NCBI GenBank assembly: GCA_002409285.1
Contig: DHUT01000095.1
Coordinates: forward strand, 28,663 to 34,132
From: Firmicutes bacterium UBA5227
GTDB lineage: Bacteria; Bacillota; Clostridia; Tissierellales; Sedimentibacteraceae
Direction of reading: 5' to 3'
Length of the DNA stretch: 5,470 nt
The notes under the pieces were generated by a model. It saw nothing but the letters and a program-made list of their open reading frames with translations, had not been told where the DNA came from and made no database searches. Positions 1-5,470 of this stretch are shown here, in pieces; position 1 is the first letter of the stretch; the number at the start of each line of letters is the position of its first letter. The translations under genes and the position numbers were made by a program.

Positions 1-22
1 CTGAACCATTTCTTTTTTTAGT

Positions 23-3000
23 TTAATTTTCAACAGAATTAATTAAGTCATCCAGAGCGGAGGAACCACTGTCACTACCTCCGCCGTTATTTCCGTTTCC
101 GTTGTTTGTTCCGTTGCTGCCATTACCGCTACCGTTATTATTGTTATTATTGTTATTTCCGTTATCTGTATTTTCAATTATTTCATCAATGTCTTCCCCT
201 GAAGAATCGTCATCACCGTCGTCATCTTTGTCCTTGTCGGGATTTTCTTCACTGTCCTTCCACTGGTCAAAATGCCATTTAGTGTGGTAGGTACATGTCT
301 TTGTAGGAATCTGGAACTGATAGTCAGAAGTTACGAGACCACTGAACGTAAGACTTGCAACAGGTACACCAAGCACACTGACGATTTGACCGCTTTCATC
401 AAATTCTACCTGACCCACATAAATCTGCTTCAGCTCATCTGAAGAGAATGTAACTTTGTCCTCAAGAACCTGCTGATAAAGCTGTTTAGCCTCGTAGTTT
501 CCGGATTTTGATTCAGGGTCATAAGGAATTTTCCTTTTTATAAACACTCTTTCTTCAATCAAATTGCCGGGACAGAACTCAGATTTTAACATATTTGACG
601 AAGTACATACCTCAACTTTAACGTGCGCATCACAAGTTTCCGTCGGCTGAGTTCCCGGAACAAAGTATTCAGTTATAATCTGGCTTCCTCTTTGGTCGTG
701 AGAGCAAAGTTCAGTAGGTAATTTTCCTGACTGGCTGCAAACCTGGACCGGAATCAGATTAGGATTACGCTCAAACTTCGCAGGAGGCAAGCCCTGATGT
801 ATAGGAGTCATAATTCCGCTCCACAATCTTGCATTTGCACCGCTGTCAATATTGATTGAAAGCTTCATCTGAACATTATCGTTTCCTACCCATACACCGC
901 CTACATAGTATGGTGTAAATCCTACAAACCAGAAATCTCCGTTTGCCTGTGTTGTACCTGTCTTACCTGCAACTTCGATTCCCATTTCTGCAGGAAGCTT
1001 TGCCTTGTAGGAAAGACCAGGATTGACAGTTGTTCTTAAAATATCCTTCATCAGTGAGGCAACCTCAGGGCTGACAACCACATGGGTTTCCGGAACCTTC
1101 TCCAGTATAGTTTCACCCTTGGTGTTTACTACCTTTGTGTAAGAAATAGGCTCAATGTATACTCCGTCATTGGCAATGGCTCCATATGCCGCTGTCATGC
1201 CCAGTGGAGTAAAGCCCTTAGTCAGTCCGCCCAGTGCAAGAGAAGCCAGATTCACATCGTTGTATGCGGTATTTTCTGCCGGTGAAACAAATGTGTCATT
1301 TTCAGGATTATCAAGATCAATTAAACCCAATTTAGCCAATGAATTCATTGAAGCATCTGTTCCTATGGTTTCAAGCATTGTAACCGCATTTGTGTTAATC
1401 GACTGTTCGATTGATTTACGTAAGGTCTGTAATCCCCAGTATTTTACTTCTCTGTGCTCATACCAGTTTTTAGGCCATCTGTCGCCATTTTCGTTGTATC
1501 TTGGAACATCATCCAGGATGTATGCCGCAGAATATCCCATATCCAGTGCCGGCAGATATACAGATAAAGGCTTTATAGTTGAACCAGGCTGTCTTGTGGC
1601 ATCCGTAGCACGGTTAAATGTCTTGCTTCCTTCTATATCTCTTCCGCCTATTAATGCCTTTATTTTACCAGTTCTGTAGTCCATAATAACAGTTGCCGAC
1701 TGAGGCTGTACCGTTCCTTTTTCGTGGAAGAAGAAATGTCCCTCCGGAATTCTCAAAACACCGTCACTGCCAACAACAAACATATCACTGTTATTATCCA
1801 CATAATTCTTAGGAATCCTGAACGTTCCCTTTGTTCCTTTCTGCTCAAGAACCTCATAATTATTTCCAATGTTTAAGGCGCCTATATTGTGCGAAACAAA
1901 GTTCAACTTTTCATCTACGGTATATGCATCTACAATATCAATAGATGAACCGTAAATATCAAATTTTTTGGAGTTTATGACCAGGTTTCCGCTTTCGTCA
2001 AAATAATATTCATCAGCATTCAGATAAACATTATTTTGTTCATCCATTATATTTTCTTTTGCATAAAATATAAGCTGACCATTTTCATTCAGTATATTCA
2101 ACGCAGAATCCAGCATTCCGCTTCCTGAACCATCTGACCATTTGAAATATCTCCAGTCCTGACCGGTAGGCTTGGTTCCCGAAGGTTCCGCACCAAGGAA
2201 CAATGCAGGAAAATTACTATATGAATCCTCCAGCGACTTCTGCATATTCACATCAATTGTAGTTGTTATTGTCAATCCGCCCTTGTAAAGATAATTTTCT
2301 GCTTCCTCATATGTTTTATTCTGGGTTGCCATTAAATCTTCAATAACTTTATCCTTGACATAATCCATTGGAGTGGAAGAAATACCCTCTACCTTTGTCT
2401 GACCCGGATTTAAAGCAACACGCATATCCTCTGCCATGGCAGCATCATATTCACTCTGTGTGATATGTCCCAATTCAAGCATTTTGTTTAATATAACATG
2501 CTGTCTCTCAATTGCTTTTTCGTTGTAAACACAGGCGTATTGTACAGAGCCAATGTATACATATCCAACTATGTCCTCTTCGGGAGTGTCCTCTAAATCA
2601 TCTAAATTATACCTGTTAAAGGGCGCATAGTATACCGTACTCTTAGCCGCTCCTGCAAGGAGTGCGCTTTCTGCCAGTGTAAGCTCCTCCACATCCTTTG
2701 AAAAATAAGTATGTGCCGCTGTCTGAACACCATATGCACTCTGCCCCAACGGGATGGTATTAAGGTAATTTTCAAGAATTTGATCCTTAGAAAGCTTTTT
2801 TTCTACCTTCATCGCAAGATACATTTCCTGAATTTTACGCTCCCAGACCTTGTCTCCGGTCAGGTATAAATTTTTTACAAGCTGCTGGGTTATTGTGCTT
2901 GCTCCCTGAGCCGTAGGGTCTCCAACCTTTACATTATGTATTAATGAGCCCATAATACGCTGAATGTCAATTCCAAAATGATCATAAAATCTCTGATCCT

Positions 3001-3361
3001 CTATGGAAATAAACGCATATTGCAAGTGTTTGGGTATTTGACCTAACTTTACAATTTCCCTGTTTTCATTAGGGTCATGAATCTGCTCAACAATATTTCC
3101 GTCTTCATCAACTATTACGGAACTTTCCGAAAGTGATGTAAGTGCGGTGGTAGGATCTATTTCCGGTGCACTTTTGGCAATTCCTATAACCATACCGGCT
3201 ACATAACCGCCGGCTATTATCACGGCTGCCAATATAACAAGAAGTGCTATTCTCAGCACGACTTTTATTTTTTTCTTTCGCTTTTTTTTCTTCCTGGCAG
3301 GCCTTGAGCCGTCGTTCTGACTTTCCTTTATTTCAATATCTTTCTTATTTTCTTTTGACAT
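23..3361 (-). CDS. Class A penicillin-binding protein (PBP1A-type bifunctional peptidoglycan glycosyltransferase/transpeptidase)
   Basis: The protein (1112 aa) polymerises lipid II into glycan strands and cross-links the stem peptides outside the membrane. Seen in order: a cytoplasmic N-terminus with a basic cluster (residues 23-33), one membrane anchor (about 34-62), and a GT51 glycosyltransferase domain (about 85-300). GT51 motifs are EDQRFYDH (catalytic E121), QGASTITQQ (152-160) and RKIQE (second catalytic Glu, E179). A long linker follows, then the transpeptidase with SxxK (S594-K597, S594 being the penicilloyl nucleophile), SxN (S654-N656) and KTGT (K800-T803). All catalytic motifs are intact. 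After the catalytic core come a Cys-containing extension (C875, C886, C910, C919, C930, C1023) and an acidic, Asn/Gly-rich tail (about 1036-1104). It is longer than the usual 700-900 aa of the family, because of the linker insert and tail. The ATG start is well supported by GGAGG five bases upstream. No terminator is visible in the 22 bases beyond the stop. The family is certain; pbpA, pbp1A or ponA would all be possible names, so none is assigned. Confidence 0.96.
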   Translation of the reverse strand: MSKENKKDIEIKESQNDGSRPARKKKKRKKKIKVVLRIALLVILAAVIIAGGYVAGMVIGIAKSAPEIDPTTALTSLSESSVIVDEDGNIVEQIHDPNENREIVKLGQIPKHLQYAFISIEDQRFYDHFGIDIQRIMGSLIHNVKVGDPTAQGASTITQQLVKNLYLTGDKVWERKIQEMYLAMKVEKKLSKDQILENYLNTIPLGQSAYGVQTAAHTYFSKDVEELTLAESALLAGAAKSTVYYAPFNRYNLDDLEDTPEEDIVGYVYIGSVQYACVYNEKAIERQHVILNKMLELGHITQSEYDAAMAEDMRVALNPGQTKVEGISSTPMDYVKDKVIEDLMATQNKTYEEAENYLYKGGLTITTTIDVNMQKSLEDSYSNFPALFLGAEPSGTKPTGQDWRYFKWSDGSGSGMLDSALNILNENGQLIFYAKENIMDEQNNVYLNADEYYFDESGNLVINSKKFDIYGSSIDIVDAYTVDEKLNFVSHNIGALNIGNNYEVLEQKGTKGTFRIPKNYVDNNSDMFVVGSDGVLRIPEGHFFFHEKGTVQPQSATVIMDYRTGKIKALIGGRDIEGSKTFNRATDATRQPGSTIKPLSVYLPALDMGYSAAYILDDVPRYNENGDRWPKNWYEHREVKYWGLQTLRKSIEQSINTNAVTMLETIGTDASMNSLAKLGLIDLDNPENDTFVSPAENTAYNDVNLASLALGGLTKGFTPLGMTAAYGAIANDGVYIEPISYTKVVNTKGETILEKVPETHVVVSPEVASLMKDILRTTVNPGLSYKAKLPAEMGIEVAGKTGTTQANGDFWFVGFTPYYVGGVWVGNDNVQMKLSINIDSGANARLWSGIMTPIHQGLPPAKFERNPNLIPVQVCSQSGKLPTELCSHDQRGSQIITEYFVPGTQPTETCDAHVKVEVCTSSNMLKSEFCPGNLIEERVFIKRKIPYDPESKSGNYEAKQLYQQVLEDKVTFSSDELKQIYVGQVEFDESGQIVSVLGVPVASLTFSGLVTSDYQFQIPTKTCTYHTKWHFDQWKDSEENPDKDKDDDGDDDSSGEDIDEIIENTDNGNNNNNNNNGSGNGSNGTNNGNGNNGGGSDSGSSALDDLINSVEN
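50..256 (-). other. Low-complexity C-terminal tail of the PBP (acidic, then Asn/Gly/Ser-rich)
   Basis: Codons for residues 1036-1104 of the penicillin-binding protein. The first part (about 1037-1061) is dominated by Asp, Glu, Lys and Ser. The second (about 1067-1100) is almost entirely Asn, Gly and Ser. The tail lies outside the membrane and is predicted to be disordered. Family knowledge: Gram-positive class A PBPs often end in low-complexity Asn- or Gly-rich tails that are not needed for catalysis. The last 10 or so residues (ALDDLINSVEN) return to normal complexity and could form a short helix. Confidence 0.85.
134..157 (-). repeat. In-frame triplet/9-mer tandem repeat encoding eight consecutive Asn
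   Basis: On the plus strand the 9-mer gttattatt occurs twice in tandem (134-142, 143-151) followed by a partial third copy (152-157). Read on the coding strand it gives eight Asn codons (residues 1069-1076), a mix of AAT and AAC. Change in triplet units would alter tail length without breaking the frame. The array is short, and nothing in the single sequence shows that it actually varies. Confidence 0.8.
572..748 (-). other. Duplicated C-x10-C segment in the PBP extracellular extension
   Basis: Residues 872-886 and 916-930 resemble each other: VCSQSGKLPTELC and VCTSSNMLKSEFC share the V-C start, a Ser, a Leu, a Glu and the closing Cys at matching positions, 44 residues apart. C910 lies between them. 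This is seen directly in the translation. From family knowledge, such a segment follows the transpeptidase domain in many clostridial class A PBPs. The Cys pairs are on the outer face and may form disulfides or bind metal; that is inference. Confidence 0.65.
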
Positions 3362-3364
3362 ATT

Positions 3365-3371
3365 AACCTCC
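3365..3371 (-). promoter_or_regulatory. Shine-Dalgarno site of the PBP gene
   Basis: On the minus strand GGAGGTT lies just upstream of the ATG, with GGAGG five bases from the start codon. This strong match at good spacing fixes the start at 3361. Confidence 0.9.
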
Positions 3372-3381
3372 GTTAGTAATG

Positions 3382-3392
3382 AACTTCAAGTT
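3382..3392. promoter_or_regulatory. 11-bp perfect palindrome AACTT-C-AAGTT, possible operator
   Basis: The two 5-base arms are exact reverse complements around one central base. The site spans the end of the proximal pbp -10 and its predicted start, where a bound repressor would block initiation. It is short and in A/T-rich DNA, and I do not recognise it as the site of a known regulator. It is reported as a candidate only. Confidence 0.25.
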
Positions 3393-3419
3393 AATCACAA
3401 AACAATCTAACATTGTCAA
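3391..3419 (-). promoter_or_regulatory. Proximal sigma-A promoter candidate for the PBP gene
   Basis: Reading on the minus strand, a perfect -35 TTGACA (3419-3414) is followed by a 17-base spacer and a weak -10 GATTAA (3396-3391) that is preceded by TGT, an extended -10 element. The start would fall near 3384, giving a leader of about 23 bases that just includes the Shine-Dalgarno site. The -10 matches only three of six consensus bases, so the call depends on the -35, the spacing and the TGn. Confidence 0.5.
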
Positions 3420-3443
3420 AGATTTTAAGTTCTTACATATTAT
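3415..3443 (+). promoter_or_regulatory. Sigma-E-like promoter candidate for yunB
   Basis: GTCAAA (3415-3420) resembles the sigma-E -35 (GTCATA-like). After a 15-base spacer, CATATTAT (3436-3443) keeps the CATA start and the final AT of the sigma-E -10 (CATACAAT-like). Family knowledge: yunB belongs to the mother-cell sigma-E regulon in Bacillus subtilis. The match is partial and is given weight mainly by the identity of the downstream gene. An overlapping TATAAT at 3443-3448 has no acceptable -35 at 17 bases. Confidence 0.35.
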
Positions 3444-3467
3444 ATAATAGAAAGGGCGTGAAATCAA
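3439..3467 (-). promoter_or_regulatory. Distal sigma-A promoter candidate for the PBP gene
   Basis: On the minus strand TTGATT (3467-3462) is separated by exactly 17 bases from a perfect TATAAT (3444-3439). The start would lie near 3432, with a leader of about 70 bases running through the proximal promoter. By consensus this is the better of the two pbp candidates. It overlaps the yunB ribosome-binding region, and its -35 lies a few bases from the yunB start codon. A/T-rich DNA makes chance TATAAT matches common, so confidence is moderate. Confidence 0.5.
3451..3456 (+). promoter_or_regulatory. Probable ribosome-binding site of yunB
   Basis: AAAGGG is the only purine-rich Shine-Dalgarno-like stretch before the TTG at 3471. 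Its spacing of 14 bases is longer than ideal, which suggests modest translation or a start elsewhere. The alternative ATG at 3501 has GGAAG (3486-3490) ten bases upstream. Confidence 0.4.
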
Positions 3468-3470
3468 TAG

Positions 3471-4115
3471 TTGAAAAAATATAATGGAAGCATCATAAAA
3501 ATGATTATAATCATATTATTAGTATTTACGTTAATAACATACTACTATATTGAAGTAAATATAAGACCCACATTAGCTTCAATCTGTGAGATTCAGGCAA
3601 AGGTCATAGCTACAAAAATAATAAATGAAACGGTGAGAGATGAGCTGAACAAGGAAGCGATTAAAGACCAGATTCTCATACCAAGTTATGACAAGCAGGG
3701 AAAAATTAACATGATACGAACTGATGCAATGATTATGAACAATATTTCAAATAATATTGCAAAAAATGTCCAGCAGAAAATTGTTAAATTAGAGCAGCAG
3801 AAATTCGGCATACCCCTATTTACCGCACTGGACAGCCAGCTCCTTGCGGGAAAAGGACCAAATCTCAAATTTTCAATTCTGCATCAAGGCAGTGTTCTGG
3901 TGGACTTCATTACCGAGTTTGAAGAGTCAGGCATCAACCAGACCAGGTATAAAATATACATAACAGTGGAAGTAGATATGAGAATTATAAGTCCGGTTAC
4001 CACCAGCAGCACAACAGTAAAAAACAATGTGCTCATAGCCGAAATAGTAATAGTAGGTGAAGTGCCGGAATCCTATATGAATTTTCCTTCATTAAATGAC
4101 CTGCAGCAGAAATAA
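3471..4115 (+). CDS. yunB: Sporulation protein YunB
   Basis: This 214-aa protein is a member of the YunB sporulation family. It has a short basic N-terminus (KKY...K), one hydrophobic membrane segment (about residues 11-30), and a soluble domain expected outside the membrane. The best family signatures are ESGINQTRYKIYITVEVD (from E152) and IVIVGEVPESY (ending at Y202) near the C-terminus, where homologues are most conserved. Family knowledge: in Bacillus subtilis yunB is under sigma-E control in the mother cell; its biochemical role is unclear. The TTG start is chosen because a TAG stop lies directly upstream in frame and because it keeps the positively charged residues before the membrane segment. 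The next in-frame ATG is at 3501 (residue 11) and would begin the protein inside or at the edge of that segment. The gene is divergent from the PBP gene and 74 bases upstream of hflX. Length is close to the family norm, with no sign of damage. Confidence 0.9.
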   Translation: MKKYNGSIIKMIIIILLVFTLITYYYIEVNIRPTLASICEIQAKVIATKIINETVRDELNKEAIKDQILIPSYDKQGKINMIRTDAMIMNNISNNIAKNVQQKIVKLEQQKFGIPLFTALDSQLLAGKGPNLKFSILHQGSVLVDFITEFEESGINQTRYKIYITVEVDMRIISPVTTSSTTVKNNVLIAEIVIVGEVPESYMNFPSLNDLQQK

Positions 4116-4145
4116 ACAAATTCCTGTACTATAATTATAAAAGTG

Positions 4146-4154
4146 TGGTAAAAT
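4146..4154 (+). promoter_or_regulatory. Extended -10 promoter candidate for hflX
   Basis: TGG followed directly by TAAAAT (4149-4154) is a good extended -10 element, placing the start near 4161 and a leader of about 29 bases before hflX. No convincing -35 lies 17 bases upstream, which is tolerated for extended -10 promoters. A perfect TATAAT also occurs at 4130-4135, but with neither TGn nor a -35. Either would let hflX be expressed independently of yunB. Confidence 0.45.
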
Positions 4155-4180
4155 ACAAAAGAAAATAATTTTAATAAATC

Positions 4181-4185
4181 GGAGG
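4181..4185 (+). promoter_or_regulatory. Shine-Dalgarno site of hflX
   Basis: GGAGG ends four bases before the ATG at 4190. This strong match confirms that start over the downstream in-frame ATG at 4259 (residue 24). Confidence 0.85.
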
Positions 4186-4189
4186 ATAC

Positions 4190-5470
4190 ATGGAAGAAAA
4201 TAAAGAAAGATGCCTTTTAATAGCTGTGCAGTTATCGGGCAATGAAGAAGAAAACGACATGGAGGAGCTTGAACAGCTGATTGAAGCTGCAGATGGCGTT
4301 GTAATTTCGAGTATCGTCCAAAACAGACAATCAATCGACAACCGTTACTATGTAGGTCAGGGCAAGCTGGATGAAATTGCAAACTATGTTAAGGAACTTG
4401 AAATAGACACGGTAGTGTTTAATGATGAACTCAGCGGCTCTCAAATAAGAAATATTGAGGAAGCTGTGGATGCAAAGGTAGTAGACAGAACAAACCTCAT
4501 TTTGGATATATTTGCAAAGAGGGCTCTGACAAAGGAAGGTAAACTTCAGGTTGAACTTGCACAGCTTAAGTACAGCCTTCCAAGACTCATTGGCTTAAAT
4601 AAGAACCTTTCAAGGCTTGGAGGAGGAATAGGCACAAGGGGTCCAGGTGAACAAAAGCTTGAGCTTGACAGAAGAAGAATCAAAGAAAAAATAAACGATA
4701 TACAAACGGAGCTTAATGAGCTGGAAAAAGTAAGAGAAACTAAAAGAAAAAAAAGAATGAAGGATCAGGTTCCGATTATATCCATAGTGGGATATACAAA
4801 CGCCGGCAAGTCCACACTTTTAAATTCACTAATTGAAATTCAGCACACTGAAGAGGAAGCAGAAAATAAAAAGGTATTTGTGGAAGATATGCTTTTTGCA
4901 ACTCTGGAAACAGAGCTTAGAAGGGTAAGGCTTCCGGGAGGCAGAAGAGCAGTATTTTCAGATACCGTAGGATTTATTAAAAAACTTCCCACTCAAATTG
5001 TTGAAGCCTTTAAAGGTACCCTGGAGGAAATTAAGTATGCAGATTTAATTATTCACCTGATTGACATTAATGACGAAAACCTTCAGCAGCATAAGGAAAC
5101 CACAACAAAGCTGATAGAAAAAATCACAGATAAGGATATACCTGTACTAACAGTCTACAATAAAATAGACAAAATTATTAATGACAAAATATCAACTGTT
5201 TCAACAAACGATATTATTTATATATCGGCAAAAAATAAATACAACATAGACTTACTGTTAGAAAAGGCAGACTACAAGATAAACGGAGCAAAACATAAGC
5301 ATTCCCTTAAAATTTCCAACAAACATTTAAAAGACTATTACTGGCTATATGAAAACAGGTATACTGAAAATGTGGAATTTGACGGTGACGGTGTTAACTT
5401 TGATGCTGTGTTGTATGACAATGAAACGGAACAGTTCAGAGACTATATAACAGGTGGAAATAATGAGTAA
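4190..5470 (+). CDS. hflX: Ribosome-associated GTPase HflX
   Basis: HflX is a cytoplasmic TRAFAC-class GTPase that binds the 50S subunit and splits or rescues stalled 70S ribosomes, notably under stress. The 426-aa length is typical. The N-terminal HflX domain (about 10-115) carries YVGQGKLDEI (from Y54) and FNDELSGSQ. A second segment (about 115-195) has VDRTNLILDIFAKRA, the Gly-rich loop LGGGIGTRGPGEQ (G144-G146, G148) and a charged helical stretch ending in a basic linker (185-191). The G domain has G1 GYTNAGKS (201-208, K207), a G2 Thr in FATLE (T238), G3 DTVG (258-261), G4 NKID (324-327) and G5 SAK (346-348). Residues 367-426 form the small C-terminal domain. As known for HflX, the residue after DTVG is hydrophobic (F262) rather than catalytic Gln. 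All motifs are intact, and the TAA stop occupies the last three bases of the window, so the gene is complete. Confidence 0.97.
   Translation: MEENKERCLLIAVQLSGNEEENDMEELEQLIEAADGVVISSIVQNRQSIDNRYYVGQGKLDEIANYVKELEIDTVVFNDELSGSQIRNIEEAVDAKVVDRTNLILDIFAKRALTKEGKLQVELAQLKYSLPRLIGLNKNLSRLGGGIGTRGPGEQKLELDRRRIKEKINDIQTELNELEKVRETKRKKRMKDQVPIISIVGYTNAGKSTLLNSLIEIQHTEEEAENKKVFVEDMLFATLETELRRVRLPGGRRAVFSDTVGFIKKLPTQIVEAFKGTLEEIKYADLIIHLIDINDENLQQHKETTTKLIEKITDKDIPVLTVYNKIDKIINDKISTVSTNDIIYISAKNKYNIDLLLEKADYKINGAKHKHSLKISNKHLKDYYWLYENRYTENVEFDGDGVNFDAVLYDNETEQFRDYITGGNNE
5463..5470 (+). CDS. Possible start of a downstream gene overlapping the hflX stop (partial)
   Basis: ATG at 5463 begins in another frame inside the last codons of hflX and is preceded by AGGTGG (5452-5457) at five bases, a good Shine-Dalgarno site. 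Only two full codons (Met-Ser) are visible, so no product can be proposed. The overlap of 8 bases would imply translational coupling and an operon with hflX. With so little sequence this is a start-site inference and not a gene identification. Confidence 0.4.

Noticed and set aside
84..160. Repetitive ccgtt/ttatt sequence resembling a repeat array
   Set aside because: Irregular triplet-based coding repeats with no constant spacer pattern. Not a CRISPR array.
102..290. A short plus-strand open frame rich in Leu, Pro and Ser
   Set aside because: It is the antisense reading of the Asn/Gly/Asp low-complexity tail, which explains its composition. The apparent hydrophobic leader is an artefact.
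1155..1679. A 174-codon open frame on the plus strand inside the PBP gene
   Set aside because: It is antisense to the region encoding the SxxK and SxN motifs of an intact gene, and its translation shows no recognisable domain. A shadow of the coding strand.
3421..3448. Vegetative promoter toward yunB using TATAAT at 3443-3448
   Set aside because: No -35-like hexamer lies 16-18 bases upstream and there is no TGn extension. The same A/T-rich block is better explained as the minus-strand TATAAT or the sigma-E-like -10.
4116..4189. Possible rho-independent terminator between yunB and hflX
   Set aside because: ATAATTAT at 4131-4138 is self-complementary but has no loop, no G/C stem and no following T-run. 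No terminator is supported here.
4092..4382. A 96-codon minus-strand open frame covering the yunB-hflX gap
   Set aside because: It crosses the yunB end, the intergenic gap and the hflX start on the opposite strand, with no family resemblance.
4747..4755. A8G run in hflX that could be a -1 frameshift site
   Set aside because: The A AAA AAG heptamer is not in the reading register required for slippage (AAG is not a zero-frame codon), and the frame continues intact through the G domain. It simply encodes a basic linker.

Overview
The window is an ordinary chromosomal segment of a low-GC, endospore-forming Firmicute, most likely a member of the Clostridia. The base composition is A/T-rich, Shine-Dalgarno sites are strong and Gram-positive in style, a YunB-family sporulation protein is present, and the class A penicillin-binding protein has the Cys-containing, Asn/Gly/Asp-rich C-terminus I associate with clostridial homologues. 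The species cannot be named from the sequence.

Layout. A single long gene on the minus strand (23-3361) encodes a bifunctional class A penicillin-binding protein (PBP1A type, 1112 aa), which polymerises and cross-links peptidoglycan. Divergent from it, across a 109-bp intergenic region (3362-3470), is yunB (3471-4115, plus strand, TTG start), a membrane-anchored sporulation protein. After a 74-bp gap with its own extended -10 promoter candidate comes hflX (4190-5470, plus strand), a complete ribosome-associated GTPase gene. The last 8 bases (5463-5470) overlap the hflX stop and look like the start of another, translationally coupled gene that runs off the window.

Regulation. The pbp/yunB intergenic region is the densest non-coding stretch. 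It holds two sigma-A-like promoter candidates firing toward the pbp gene (TTGATT-17-TATAAT and TTGACA-17-GATTAA with a TGn extension), a weaker sigma-E-like candidate firing toward yunB, and a perfect 11-bp palindrome at the predicted start of the proximal pbp promoter. The -35 of the proximal pbp promoter and the putative sigma-E -35 of yunB lie on the same bases, so the two directions could exclude each other.

How the genes relate. The pbp product (growth-phase wall synthesis) and YunB (spore formation, probably mother cell) share an envelope/spore-wall theme. HflX (ribosome splitting and rescue under stress) is functionally separate and probably has its own promoter. I found no mobile element, CRISPR array, RNA gene, riboswitch, convincing rho-independent terminator or obviously novel system. 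The points worth a second look are the promoter arrangement and several accessory segments of the PBP.
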